Assembly: GCF_011045195.1 (NCBI RefSeq)
Contig: NZ_CP049199.1
Location: 2,480,001-2,544,000, forward strand
From: Caulobacter soli
GTDB lineage: Bacteria > Pseudomonadota > Alphaproteobacteria > Caulobacterales > Caulobacteraceae
Reading direction: 5' to 3'
DNA length: 64,000 nucleotides
Numbering within the stretch: position 1 is the stretch's first letter; each line of letters opens with the position of its first letter. The translations under genes and the position numbers were made by a program. This document shows, piece after piece, positions 33,649-43,062 of this stretch. The notes below the pieces were generated by a model. That model saw only the letters and a program-made list of their open reading frames with translations. It had not been told where the DNA came from and made no database searches.

Positions 33649-34550
33649 TGCTCACCGTCGATGAAGCGTTTCGGAAGTTCAAAAGCCGCCTGGAGCTGAA
33701 CGACCGCGAGCAGAAGAACGCCACCGCGCGCCATACCGAAGTGCGCGACTACATCCGCGCGAAGTTCAAGATCGAGAAGGATTTCCTGACCGGGTCCTAC
33801 AAGCGGCACACCAAGACCAAGCCGCTCAAGGACATCGACATCTTCTTCGTCCTCAAGGACTCGGAGCGCGAAACGTACCGCGACAAGGCACCGTCGGTGG
33901 TCATCGGTGACTTCTATGACGCCCTGGTCGAGAAGTACGGAGCCAGCGCGGTCCGCAAACAGGGCCGTTCGGTCAATGTCGATTTCGGTATCGTGGCCGA
34001 CGCCGAGGACAACACCGACTACCGGGTCCTCAGCGTTGACGTCGTCCCGGCTTTCACCTGCGGTGCCGACTACGAGATCGCCGACACAGACAAGGGCGAG
34101 TGGATCAAGACCAATCCGGAAATCCACGCCTCTAAGGCCGTGGCCGCCCACCAGGCCTATTCTAACGAATGGAAGGGCTTGGTGCGCATGGCCAAATATT
34201 GGAACAACAACCCCCGTCACGGCGAAAAGCCGGTCAAACCCTCGTTCCTGATCGAGGTCATGGCGCTCCAGTGCCTGTACGGGGGCTGGCAAGGCCGGTT
34301 CGACTACGAGTTCCAGTCGTTCTTCCAGACCCTGGCCGACAGGATAACCGACGAATGGCCCGATCCGGCCGGCCTTGGCCCGCCGATCAGCGACGGCATG
34401 GACGCGGCCCGCAAGCAGCGGGCGAAAACCCTGCTGCAGGCAGCCAGCCGCGACGCCAGTCTGGCGATCAATCTGAGCCGGCAGGGGAAGAACGGCGAGG
34501 CGCTGAAGGCCTGGCGCGCGCTCTTTGGGCCCAAGTTCCCGCTGTCGTAG
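33648..34550 (+). CDS. CBASS CD-NTase (cyclic oligonucleotide synthase)
   Basis: This 300-aa enzyme makes a cyclic di- or trinucleotide second messenger after infection sensing. It has the nucleotidyltransferase signature [20 protein letters not shown] with G49-S50 and metal ligands D62 and D64, and the third acid D131 in SVDVVPAF. The C-terminal helical domain includes [14 protein letters not shown] and FLIEVMAL. Length and motifs fit clades C/D of the CD-NTases, which commonly pair with HORMA and TRIP13 proteins. The ATG overlaps the HORMA stop by one base. The product nucleotide cannot be read from the sequence; SAVED-type effectors often bind cyclic trinucleotides. Confidence 0.88.
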   Translation: MLTVDEAFRKFKSRLELNDREQKNATARHTEVRDYIRAKFKIEKDFLTGSYKRHTKTKPLKDIDIFFVLKDSERETYRDKAPSVVIGDFYDALVEKYGASAVRKQGRSVNVDFGIVADAEDNTDYRVLSVDVVPAFTCGADYEIADTDKGEWIKTNPEIHASKAVAAHQAYSNEWKGLVRMAKYWNNNPRHGEKPVKPSFLIEVMALQCLYGGWQGRFDYEFQSFFQTLADRITDEWPDPAGLGPPISDGMDAARKQRAKTLLQAASRDASLAINLSRQGKNGEALKAWRALFGPKFPLS

Positions 34551-34587
34551 GGGCGCGTCGCGCCGACCGCATATTCTGGAGATCATC

Positions 34588-36099
34588 ATGGCCGATGCGG
34601 TGACGCCGCGATGGAACGGCGACAAGTACCAGGCGCGGGTATTCTGGCATAACGCCCTGCACATGCTGGCCACGGACTCGGTCGTCGTGGAGGTCACCTT
34701 CGAGGCCGATGCGCCCAAGGCCTTCGACGACGTCGTGGTCAAATATGATCCGCCCATCGCGGGGTCAGGACCGGTGCGGGTGCCTGCGACCTATCACCAG
34801 GTCAAATGGCACGTCGAGCTGGGTGGCCGCTTTGGCTACAAGGACTTCATTGAGCCAGACTTCATCGGCGCGACCAGCGTGTCGCTTCTCCAGCGGCTGC
34901 GCGAGGCCAAGAAGATCGCGCCCGCTGGCGCCCAGTTCGACTTCGTCACCACCTATCGCATCCATGACGACGACCCTCTGTCGCCGCTGCTGTCGGGGAC
35001 CGATCGCTCGATCCTCATCGACCGCCTGTTCGACGGAACCACCGACCGTAGCAAGACCGGCAAGATCCGTAAGCTCTGGCGCGAGCACCTGGGACTGGCT
35101 TCGGACGACGAGCTGAAGGCCGTCGTCTCGGGGCTACGCATCTTCGATGGGCAGCTGTCGCTCGATGAGTTGCGCTCCCAGGTCAATCTGCGGGCGGAGG
35201 TGGTCGGCGCCCTGACCTGCCGGACCAACTCCGACTTCCGCTATGACGGCTTGGCCCAGGCCCTCAAATCGCGGCGCCTCAACAGCTTCACCCGCGAGAC
35301 CTTGCGCGCGATCCTGGCCGAGGAAGGACTGCTGGTGGAGGTCGCGCCCTTGGTGGACGCGCCGCTGCCGGTCGCCATTCGCAGCTTTCACGGTCTGGCG
35401 GCCGACCTGAGCATCGCCTCGCCCGAGAACACCCTGGTCCTGACCGAGGCGTTCAATCAACGATACCTGCGCGCGGATCGTAGCTGGCAGGACGACATCG
35501 GGCCGCGAGTTTCCACCTTCCTGGCCGAGGCCGTCCGGCGGTCGGGGAAGCTTCGCCTATCGCTGGACGCCCATGCCTCCATCGCCTTCCTGGCCGGCTC
35601 GGTGCTGGACGTGAAATCGGGCGTCGACACCACCCTGGTCCAGAAGGGGCGGGTCGGTAGTCGCGAGTGGCGCGCCGACGATGGAACGGAGACGGACGCG
35701 GCCAGGCTCGTTGTGACCTCGGCGGCGCTGGGCAAGGGTAGGGACATCGCCGTGGCGTTGGGCGTGTCGCGCGACGCCGAAAAGGAAACGCGCGCCTATA
35801 TCGCCAAGTCGCTGAAGGGTGTGGGGAAGCTCCTGACGTTCGCGATGCCGTCCGGGCCTGGGCAGCAAGTCGTCGCCGGCGGTGGACACGCCGCGGCATT
35901 GGCCGAGCAGGTCGCCAACCAGGTTCGCGACGCCCGAGAGGAACCCGACGCGGTCGTGCATATCTTCGCGGCCTGCCCCAACAGCGTGATGTTCTTCCTG
36001 GGTCAGGAACATCGCGGCGTCGCGCCCTGCGTCGTCTACGAGTTTGACTTCGATCGCCGGGGCAACAAGAGCTACCAGCCGTCCTTTGTCATCGAGTAG
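34588..36099 (+). CDS. cap4: CBASS effector: Cap4-like nuclease with SAVED sensor domain
   Basis: On binding the messenger, Cap4-type effectors oligomerise and cut double-stranded DNA without sequence specificity, killing the infected cell. The 503-aa protein has an N-terminal DUF4297-like nuclease (RWNGDKYQARVFWHNALHML, then E39, D47/D48 and Q71-x-K73 in YHQVKWHV as the active-site set) and a C-terminal SAVED domain (KLRLSLDAHASIAFLAGSVL; HIFAACPNSVMFFLGQEH; VVYEFDFDRRGNKSYQPSF). The ATG at 34588 has GGAG 7 bases upstream. It ends the CBASS operon and converges with the acidic-protein gene. Confidence 0.85.
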   Translation: MADAVTPRWNGDKYQARVFWHNALHMLATDSVVVEVTFEADAPKAFDDVVVKYDPPIAGSGPVRVPATYHQVKWHVELGGRFGYKDFIEPDFIGATSVSLLQRLREAKKIAPAGAQFDFVTTYRIHDDDPLSPLLSGTDRSILIDRLFDGTTDRSKTGKIRKLWREHLGLASDDELKAVVSGLRIFDGQLSLDELRSQVNLRAEVVGALTCRTNSDFRYDGLAQALKSRRLNSFTRETLRAILAEEGLLVEVAPLVDAPLPVAIRSFHGLAADLSIASPENTLVLTEAFNQRYLRADRSWQDDIGPRVSTFLAEAVRRSGKLRLSLDAHASIAFLAGSVLDVKSGVDTTLVQKGRVGSREWRADDGTETDAARLVVTSAALGKGRDIAVALGVSRDAEKETRAYIAKSLKGVGKLLTFAMPSGPGQQVVAGGGHAAALAEQVANQVRDAREEPDAVVHIFAACPNSVMFFLGQEHRGVAPCVVYEFDFDRRGNKSYQPSFVIE

Positions 36100-36210
36100 G
36101 CCATGAGCACCTGGCCCACGAACGTCGCGTTCTTGGAGGCAGCCCAACTTCTGCTCATGGCGCGTTTCGCGTCAAGCGAACGGCCTTGCAAAACGGCGGA
36201 CCAAATCCTG

Positions 36211-37764
36211 CTATCCGCCCCAGGCTGCCTCGTTGGCCTGACGCCTGAGCTTTTGGATCAGCCGGGATAGGGGGGAGAGCCAACCCGCATCTGTGCCCGT
36301 TGCGGCAATGATCGTGTTGATGTCGTGCAGATGCGCCGCCACGAAGTTGAAGAGTGTGTTGTAGCCGGCAGCAGCCGCCTGAACTGCACCGGCTCCCAAT
36401 GCGCTGGCCTTAAAGCCATCCACCAGAATAGACATGCCGGTCTCGCCCAAAACATGGCCAATGCCGATGGCAAGCCCACCTATGACCAGCCCGGCGACCT
36501 GGCGAGAGCGAGCAGAATGCGGTCCCGTACCCACCGACTGAACGGCGTCGGCAACCAGCGTCTGAGTCGCCGGAGAAAAGAGTGCCGTCGCCTGCTGAAT
36601 TTCGGTCGCGAAGCGCGTGGCTGCCCGCTCAAAGGCTTCGATTGTCCGCTCCGGCATCTGGTAGGCCGCAGCCCCTTCGACGAGGGCCTGGCCGTCTGGG
36701 TTGTTCATCACGAAGGCGCCGTGGAGGGCAATCAGATCATCAGCTGCGAGCGGGGCGTCGTTCGGCAGAGGCGGCAATTCTTCACGTTCGATCAGATCGC
36801 GGGAATGCCGGTAGGCGTTCTCAAGCATTACGCCACGGGCATAGGCACCACCGATGGATGGTGTGTCGCCCCTCAAGACTTCCTCGTAGTTCTGAGCAGC
36901 CCGAAGCAGGTTGATGTGGGCGTTGGTGCCCGCGAGCGATTGCACCAGCCGTTGGGCGGCCTCTCGAAGCGGCGCGAGTAGAGGAGATGGCGGCCGGAGA
37001 TCCGCTGGCTCAGGCCAGCCTTGGAAATCCAGACGCCCAAGCTCGTCTCGGCCGAATTTCGGAACTGAACCGTCGCCCTGGCCGCCGGCTAATTGGGCCG
37101 CCACGGCCTCCATCAGGCTCTCGACGCTGACGTCTTCCTCGTCGTCGTCATCGAAGTCTGGCGCTTGGGTCGCGTCGTCTAGGTCGCCATCGTCGAAGTC
37201 GCTGAAGTCCTTTGACGCCCAATCGAACAGCCCGTCGCTTTGGATTTCATCGACCGCGGCCTCGATCAAACCCTGCGGAGCGTCGGGGAAATTGCTTTCG
37301 ACCTCCTCGCGCGCATCGAAGGGACCACCATTGACCCATTGATAGCCGCCTTCGGCGCTGACGTAGGGCAACCGGTTGGCGGGATCCTCGAAGTTCGCGT
37401 GGAACCACTCCACCATCGCGTCGATCTGCGATTTTCGCTCCTCTGCCGTGAGGGATGAATCTTCGTCTTCCGAGTCGGGCTCGTCGGGTTCGAACTCGAT
37501 GGAAAAATCGAAGTTCTCGATCAGCTGGTGAGGGCCGATGTTCTGGTCGATGTCGTCCAAGATGCCGACCGGATATTCCCATGCCTCCCACGACAGCAAG
37601 CCCAGATCAGGATGGTCGATTTCTGCGGCGAACTGGAGCCGCGGGCCCATCTGCTCCTCATCGCCACCGACCTGGTCCCAATCGAGCTCCTCGGCCTCGA
37701 TGCGATAATCGACCTGCGTCGCGGCATGGCGGATCAAAGCTGTGCCGTTGATAGCCACCGTCAC
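36211..37764 (-). CDS. Large acidic protein of unknown function in transposon cargo
   Basis: I do not recognise this 517-aa protein with confidence. The N-terminal 100 residues are compact (PRLQFAAEIDHPDLGLLSW, EYPVGILDDID). Next comes a conserved-looking block, MVEWFHANFEDPANRLPY with GGYQWVNGGPFDAREEV, a motif I recall in uncharacterised bacterial proteins. An extremely acidic linker follows (about 180-215, runs of D and E), then helical segments, then a Gly/Ala-rich stretch near 425-475 (VAGLVIGGLAIGIGHVLG) that could insert in a membrane. This order recalls a sensor plus latent membrane-active part, but that is speculation. It is convergent with the CBASS operon and divergent from the resolvase at 38074. 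Confidence 0.7.
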   Translation of the reverse strand: MTVAINGTALIRHAATQVDYRIEAEELDWDQVGGDEEQMGPRLQFAAEIDHPDLGLLSWEAWEYPVGILDDIDQNIGPHQLIENFDFSIEFEPDEPDSEDEDSSLTAEERKSQIDAMVEWFHANFEDPANRLPYVSAEGGYQWVNGGPFDAREEVESNFPDAPQGLIEAAVDEIQSDGLFDWASKDFSDFDDGDLDDATQAPDFDDDDEEDVSVESLMEAVAAQLAGGQGDGSVPKFGRDELGRLDFQGWPEPADLRPPSPLLAPLREAAQRLVQSLAGTNAHINLLRAAQNYEEVLRGDTPSIGGAYARGVMLENAYRHSRDLIEREELPPLPNDAPLAADDLIALHGAFVMNNPDGQALVEGAAAYQMPERTIEAFERAATRFATEIQQATALFSPATQTLVADAVQSVGTGPHSARSRQVAGLVIGGLAIGIGHVLGETGMSILVDGFKASALGAGAVQAAAAGYNTLFNFVAAHLHDINTIIAATGTDAGWLSPLSRLIQKLRRQANEAAWGG

Positions 37765-38073
37765 GTGTGTGGGTCCTTATCGAGCGACGCTTGGGTAGAG
37801 CTTTAGAAGATTTCTCTGCATGGCCGCAACAAATGTCCGCTCAGCTTTGCGCCGCCACGGAAGGGGGCGGACGGGGTGCTGAAGGTCCGAAGTCTGGAGA
37901 GGTCCGATGTTCCGCTTCTGGCGCATATCAGATCCTATCGTCGAATAGGATGAAGCATGCTCGGCTCGAAAGGTGTAAGTTATGCGCCATGGCCCGGAAC
38001 TTACCTTTTTCTGTAATATTAGCCATATTATGAGCCAGCCCGCCATCACCCCCTAACTTTTGAGCCAATAGCG
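37765..38073. promoter_or_regulatory. Divergent promoter region and possible res site
   Basis: These 309 bases separate the acidic-protein gene and the resolvase gene and must hold both promoters. At 38014-38030 there is an AT-rich inverted repeat (TAATAT-N5-ATATTA), followed by two TTGAGCC/ATGAGCC motifs (about 38030 and 38055). A resolvase normally acts on a res site immediately upstream of its own gene, and these are candidates. No gene is visible here. Confidence 0.4.
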
Positions 38074-38679
38074 ATGCGGATCGCCTACTATAGGGTTTCG
38101 AGCGGCGATCAGAGCATTGAAGCTCAACGTCATGCGTTGGGCGGCGGCTTCGATCGGGAGTTTTCCGATGTAGGCGTAAGCGGGGGCGTTCCAGCCGCCG
38201 CCAGGCCCGGTTTTACTAAACTATTGGAGCAAGTCCGCCGCAGCGATGTCGTCTGCGTCTACGCAGTCGATAGGCTTGGGCGGGATGCGCTCGACGTTCA
38301 GGCGACCGTTCGCCGGCTAATGGACGAGGGTGTCGTTGTAGATATTCACGGAATAGGGACCATTGACGGGCGAGGGGTAGGCGAGATCGTTCTCGCCGTT
38401 CTTGCCCAGGTCGCGGATCTGGAGCGCCGCCGAATTCGCGAGCGAGCTGACGCAGGTCGAAATGCCGCAAGAGCCGCCTTATTATCGACAGGCCGCACGC
38501 ACAGGGGCAAGGAAAGTCTGGGTCGCCCGATGAAGAGCAGCCCAAATGCCGTAGCGCGATGGAGAGAAGGAAGCGGCGCCAGCATTAGAGCAACAGCCGC
38601 ACATTTTGACCTCTCGACCGCAACGGTAAAGCGCTACTGCGCACAGGTGGCTGCGCGAACCGTCGAGAGTTCGAAATAA
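38074..38679 (+). CDS. tniR: Transposon resolvase (serine recombinase, TniR-like)
   Basis: The 201-aa serine recombinase would resolve the cointegrate formed by tniABQ-driven replicative transposition. It begins MRIAYYRVSSGDQSIEAQR, with nucleophile S9, and has VYAVDRLGRDALDVQATV and the helix ADLERRRIRERADAGRNAA. A C-terminal HTH lies at about 165-190 (SIRATAAHFDLSTATVKRY). It belongs to the same broad family as the resolvase at 24172 but is clearly divergent from it. It lies upstream of tniA on the same strand, whereas in Tn402 tniR follows tniQ. Confidence 0.88.
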   Translation: MRIAYYRVSSGDQSIEAQRHALGGGFDREFSDVGVSGGVPAAARPGFTKLLEQVRRSDVVCVYAVDRLGRDALDVQATVRRLMDEGVVVDIHGIGTIDGRGVGEIVLAVLAQVADLERRRIRERADAGRNAARAALLSTGRTHRGKESLGRPMKSSPNAVARWREGSGASIRATAAHFDLSTATVKRYCAQVAARTVESSK

Positions 38680-38698
38680 GTATTTTCGAAATCTACGG

Positions 38699-38866
38699 CT
38701 AGAGCAAATACTTCGCCGCAAGCATACCCGCAGCGAAAATTCCTGCGCCTAGCGCTAGGCTAGCTAACATAATTGCCGTCAGTTCGCGACCTGCGGGTCG
38801 CATCCGAGCGCGCTCGAATGCGCGATCTATTCGCGCAAGATGCGCAATGTATTCTTCGCGTTTCAT
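38699..38866 (-). CDS. Small predicted membrane protein (55 aa)
   Basis: The ATG at 38866 opens 55 codons. The first 27 residues are charged (MKREEYIAHLARIDRAFERA), then a single hydrophobic span (TAIMLASLALGAGIFAAGML) leads to the end AAKYLL. This looks like a small single-pass inner-membrane protein. The ribosome site is weak. The gene is convergent with the resolvase. Function unknown. Confidence 0.4.
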   Translation of the reverse strand: MKREEYIAHLARIDRAFERARMRPAGRELTAIMLASLALGAGIFAAGMLAAKYLL

Positions 38867-39366
38867 ACAGAAATATCTATTTCCGCTTGTGTTCAGAAGT
38901 TATTACCTAAATCGATGGACCACTTAGTTGAAAAGCGAATGAAGCGAGTCAACTCACAGCGTGCTGCACTATAATGCAGTATAGTTTATCGCTAAAAGCG
39001 CTTGCGATTCTAAAATTCGAGATCACGATTAGGTGCTCCGCGACAAATTCGGAATCGCGAAGTTGGACTGGAAGATCTGGGAGGCTCGGATGCCCTCAAG
39101 CTAACTGCGCAATAGCGCCTTGTCACCGGAAAGCGAAAGGCTTGAGCGTGCCAGCGCCCAAGCCTTCAAGGGGTTATCTATAAACTGATATACCTCTACC
39201 TAGATAATCCTCTCGCATTGCGACTAAGTCAATCGCCCTTTGAAAGGCGCGAGAGGCTGCATGCGACCGCTCTCCATCTGCATTTTCATCCGAAACGGTC
39301 AGGGTGCGCTCATTGCGGTTAGCGATGCCGCACACCGGCCTGATCATTGCGTATGCAGGTCATGTC
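38867..39366. other. 500-bp AT-richer stretch before tniA, no convincing gene
   Basis: No gene is called. A 69-codon plus-strand frame (38974-39183) lacks a ribosome site and any domain. Base composition is clearly richer in A and T than the chromosome. The tniA promoter must lie here. Confidence 0.5.
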
Positions 39367-41121
39367 ATGTCGAATTTTCAGCACTCCAACCACGCGCTGC
39401 AGAAAGAAGACAGCGCAGAGCGATCACCTGAAGATCTATCCGTAAAATGTTTCGATAGATTTGAATCAGATGACGAATTCAAATCTCAGGCAAAGCTATC
39501 TATTAATAATAATATCGAAGAAATGTCGAATGAACGCTTTGAACGGCTAGCGCTTCGCCTCAAAGCAACCAAAAGCATTCCCCCCAGGGGAGAACGAGTT
39601 CGAGCGGATGTTGAAGCCGCAGCCGCCGCGGTGGGCGTTCACCCTGCGACGCTATACCGAGACATGTTGCGTTTGGAGGGAAGGGGGAGTGTTCGCGATT
39701 TATTGCCTAAAGCGCTTGGCTTTCCAAAAGGTCGCTCTCGCTTAAGCGCACGGCAGGAGGAAGTGATCTCTCTGTGCATCCAATCCCATTTTCTCACACT
39801 AGCTCGCCCATCCACGGTGAAGGTCGCCAAGAAAATCGGTGACATGTGCGAGGATGAAGGCCTCCCACGCCCTAGTCGTGCAACCGTCATTCGACGCCTC
39901 AATGCGATCCCAAAGAGAATCGTTGCTCTAAAGCGTCACGGACCCAAGGCCGCCGAACAACAGACCCCTAGGCCTGGCAGATATGTTGTGGCGCGACCTT
40001 GGGATGTTTGGCAAATCGATCACACCCTGGCCGACGTCATCGTCGTTGACCGTGACGGCAAGCCGATCGGCCGTGTTTGGCTGACTATTGTTCTCGACGT
40101 CTGTACACGCATGGTCGTTGCTTATTATGTCGGTCTAGAGCCACCCTCAACCATACGAGTTGCGGCCACTCTGGATTTGGCTGTTTCACCCAAAGCGGCT
40201 TGGCTCGCCGCCCGCGGGCTTGACTACGTTTGGCCTGCCAAGGGTCTTCCGCTCTTACTGCACAGTGACCGCGCCAAGGAATTCACATCGCCCAACCTCA
40301 GGCGGGCTCTGCTCAATCACGGCACAGATACCTTCTATCGGCCGCCCGGCCGAACGCGGTTCGGGGGCCACATCGAGCGCCTGATTGGAACGATGATGGG
40401 AACATGTCGCCTGCTGCCTGGCGCGACCCACAACAGTCCGTCCGCCCGGGGCAACTACGATAGCAAAGGGGCGGCTCGACTCGGGATCGATGACTTGGAG
40501 ATGTACTTTGCCCATCAAATTCTGGGCATCTATCATCATGCTAAGCACAGCGCTCTGGGAATGAGCCCTTTGGACGCTTGGGCAAAACGGCCGAAGGGTT
40601 GGGAGCCTGAATGCCCCGGCGACATGGAAACCTTCCGCCTCGATCTTTTCCCGGAATGCTCGCGGACAATTACTCGCCAAGGCGTTAGTGCGTTCGGCGA
40701 TGAGTATTACAGTCGGGAGTTAGGCGAGGCCTACATCGCCGGCGCTCGCAAGGTGGTTGTCAAATATGATCCGAGAGATCTTTCCCAAATATATGTGAGG
40801 GTGGCCAACGGGCGTTATCTTGTAGTTCCTTACAGGCTTCAGCGAGAGGAGCCAGCTCCGACCCTTTGGCTCCACAAAGCCGGGCGGCGAGCTCGGACGC
40901 AGGCGGGAGATTCCAGCCGCGACCGCGCCACTATTCGGAGGGCCAACGAAGCGGCTGAGCGGGTCATCGAAGAGTCCTTGAAATCTGACAAGATTAAACG
41001 ACAAGCGGAGCGATTAAGAAGAGACCGCCTAGCAGCGGCTGAATTCCGTTCGGCGATGCCGGCACCGTCCACGCCCGATGATGATGATTGGGGCGGTGCA
41101 TTCGGGGGAGGGGAGCCATGA
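39367..41121 (+). CDS. tniA: Transposase TniA (DDE/Mu-type)
   Basis: The transposase binds the repeated end sites and catalyses strand transfer. The protein is about 584 aa. An N-terminal HTH region (AAAAAVGVHPATLYRDMLRL) precedes the RNase-H-like core, with D218 in WQIDHTLADVIVVD, D301 in HSDRAKEF and E337 in GGHIERLIGTMMG. The 35-residue D-to-E spacing is the classical DD35E arrangement. A Mu-like C-terminal beta domain follows (GEAYIAGARKVVVKYDPRDL). The start is uncertain: ATG 39367 is chosen, and a GTG at 39304 or a later ATG at 39523 remains possible. Its stop overlaps the tniB ATG (ATGA, 41118-41121). Confidence 0.92.
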   Translation: MSNFQHSNHALQKEDSAERSPEDLSVKCFDRFESDDEFKSQAKLSINNNIEEMSNERFERLALRLKATKSIPPRGERVRADVEAAAAAVGVHPATLYRDMLRLEGRGSVRDLLPKALGFPKGRSRLSARQEEVISLCIQSHFLTLARPSTVKVAKKIGDMCEDEGLPRPSRATVIRRLNAIPKRIVALKRHGPKAAEQQTPRPGRYVVARPWDVWQIDHTLADVIVVDRDGKPIGRVWLTIVLDVCTRMVVAYYVGLEPPSTIRVAATLDLAVSPKAAWLAARGLDYVWPAKGLPLLLHSDRAKEFTSPNLRRALLNHGTDTFYRPPGRTRFGGHIERLIGTMMGTCRLLPGATHNSPSARGNYDSKGAARLGIDDLEMYFAHQILGIYHHAKHSALGMSPLDAWAKRPKGWEPECPGDMETFRLDLFPECSRTITRQGVSAFGDEYYSRELGEAYIAGARKVVVKYDPRDLSQIYVRVANGRYLVVPYRLQREEPAPTLWLHKAGRRARTQAGDSSRDRATIRRANEAAERVIEESLKSDKIKRQAERLRRDRLAAAEFRSAMPAPSTPDDDDWGGAFGGGEP

Positions 41122-41984
41122 CAACTTCTCTGTTCGGGCACCTTCACCCTGACATACGCCACCTCGCCACAGCAGACCGTCAGGTTCGCAAAACCTGCAT
41201 CCTTACTGACCAATGGATTAGCTATCCCGCTGGCGAGGACGCCATCGAGCGGCTCTTCGAGTTACTCGACATGCCGCCGCGGATTCGCATGCCTTCGATC
41301 CTGTTTTGGGCGCATCCCAATATGGGAAAGACGCATATTCAGAAACGCTTTCTAATGCTTTGCGCTGCTAGGGGGGCGATGTTCGTTGAGGCGGTTTTAT
41401 GGTTGGAGGTAAATGACGGGCTGACAGAGAAGCGGCTCTACCTGGATCTCCTCGCCGCGCTTAACGCGCCCGCGCCTGATGCGACGACATCCCGATTGCA
41501 GGCGATGGTGCTGAGGCAGTTGAAGGCGCGGGGAATTCGCCTAGTTATCCTCGACGAATTGCAACGCGTCACAGAGCTTCGCCCAAGAGACCAACGGGCG
41601 ATTCTCAATGCTCTAAAATACATTTCTAATCAGCTATCGATTAGTATAGCCGGATTTGGCTCTGGCGAGGCGAGAGCGCTGATTCAGTCGGACCCTCATC
41701 TCGGGGAGCGTTTTGATATCATCGCGCTTCCAAAATGTAACAAAAAAGAGAAATGGCTTGTTGATCTGGTTCGGGCTCGTCTCGAGCTCATACCGCTACG
41801 AAAACCAACTCAGGTCGATCGTCAGTTTATGACGGTACTGCTTCTGCATTCGAATTCATTGCTTGGAAGGATGTTTCGCCTCTTGGAGCGAGCGGCCATC
41901 GCAGCTCTCGATAACGAAGAATGCCTATCGGCTGATCTCATTGAGGCTGTCACGCTACGTCGACGGCTTGCTGAGAATGGATAG
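41118..41984 (+). CDS. tniB: Transposition ATPase TniB (TnsC/MuB-like AAA+)
   Basis: The regulatory ATPase bridges transposase and target. The protein is 288 aa, with Walker A AHPNMGKTHIQKRF, Walker B IRLVILDELQRVTEL and sensor motif ISIAGFGSGEAR. The ATG at 41118 follows GGAGGGGAG and overlaps the tniA stop, whereas upstream in-frame codons belong to tniA sequence. It ends within the tniQ start (8-base overlap), showing one translational unit. Confidence 0.9.
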   Translation: MTTSLFGHLHPDIRHLATADRQVRKTCILTDQWISYPAGEDAIERLFELLDMPPRIRMPSILFWAHPNMGKTHIQKRFLMLCAARGAMFVEAVLWLEVNDGLTEKRLYLDLLAALNAPAPDATTSRLQAMVLRQLKARGIRLVILDELQRVTELRPRDQRAILNALKYISNQLSISIAGFGSGEARALIQSDPHLGERFDIIALPKCNKKEKWLVDLVRARLELIPLRKPTQVDRQFMTVLLLHSNSLLGRMFRLLERAAIAALDNEECLSADLIEAVTLRRRLAENG

Positions 41985-43062
41985 CCCGTCAGGCGCTCCG
42001 CGCGATCTCTCTGCACTCGCTCCGCCGTCCGAGGTCGACGAGGTTATTTCGTCTTGGCTAGTTCGTACCGCTGATGCGCACCTCCTCACCATCTCCGAAC
42101 TGGAGCACGAGATCGGGGGCTCGATTGCTGCTCTTGACCGAGGAGACTTGAGCCTCCTTCCGCGGCTGTCCGTGATGTTGCGGATCGAGATCGCAACTTT
42201 GAGCGGGATGGTGCTGCCGCATTTCATTGAAGCGCCGGCACGAAGCGGGCGGCCACCGCCCCATTGTTGGTGCGTTTGCCGCTCTTGCTTGGAGGGCGAC
42301 CGAGAACAGGGGAGGGCACCCTATGTGCGCCAAGTTTGGACCGATCCATTGTCGGTCTATTGCCTAACGCACAAAGTCCCTCTCGTCCCCCACGGCAACT
42401 CCGAAATTAAAATCGCAAGCGACCTAACTTTATTTAATGGTAAATCACCAAAATTGGAATCTAGAGATATTTATCTAAACCGCACATACTTCGATGACGA
42501 TGAAATGATTTCTTATGTTGGAAATGCCCTAAGTAGTCGCGACGAATCTCACACTCACGACCTTCCATTTCTTAGGTGTGCGGTCTGCGATATTGTTGAT
42601 GCTCTTGCGACGAACATGAGAACACCAAACATGGGGGCATTGATATCGTTGGTAGAAAAGCCAATGGTGAAACGAAGGTCGCTGCCTGGCTCAAATACCA
42701 TGCCGGATTCTTGGTGGAGCGATGTCGAAGCTAGAGAGCGTCTTCTATATACGAGGATCGCACTTCTTTTTCTTGCGGAACCGCAGAGCCCGACCTTTCA
42801 TTGGATGCCTTCACCATTTGGGCGAAGTTGGTTTGTGAAGCGTCTGTGCGGCACGGAGAACATCGAGTGGCTCAGGGGCGCAGCCCTAGATCCCTTGATT
42901 TTGATGGTTATGGAATTGCCAAGCCATGCCATCTCCAGACTGAACATCAGCTCGTTGCGATGGCCCAGAAAGCTAAGACAGCGTTGGACGTACGCCGTCG
43001 CTGCTGCAGCGCTCGGCCGCCATAGTCGCAGCATATCGAGTCAGCCAGTCGCAGAGTTTTGA
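41977..43062 (+). CDS. tniQ: Target-selection protein TniQ
   Basis: TniQ/TnsD-family proteins choose the insertion target with TniB. The 361-aa product begins with SEVDEVISSWLVRTADAHLL, the typical TniQ opening, and has zinc-ligand cysteines and a histidine in CWCVCRSCLEGD and VYCLTHKVPLV, then another CxxC in LRCAVCDIVDAL. The ATG at 41977 overlaps the end of tniB. The last codons run into the right-end transposase sites (43024-43143). No Cas genes or CRISPR repeats are nearby, so this is not a CRISPR-guided element. Confidence 0.88.
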   Translation: MDSPSGAPRDLSALAPPSEVDEVISSWLVRTADAHLLTISELEHEIGGSIAALDRGDLSLLPRLSVMLRIEIATLSGMVLPHFIEAPARSGRPPPHCWCVCRSCLEGDREQGRAPYVRQVWTDPLSVYCLTHKVPLVPHGNSEIKIASDLTLFNGKSPKLESRDIYLNRTYFDDDEMISYVGNALSSRDESHTHDLPFLRCAVCDIVDALATNMRTPNMGALISLVEKPMVKRRSLPGSNTMPDSWWSDVEARERLLYTRIALLFLAEPQSPTFHWMPSPFGRSWFVKRLCGTENIEWLRGAALDPLILMVMELPSHAISRLNISSLRWPRKLRQRWTYAVAAAALGRHSRSISSQPVAEF

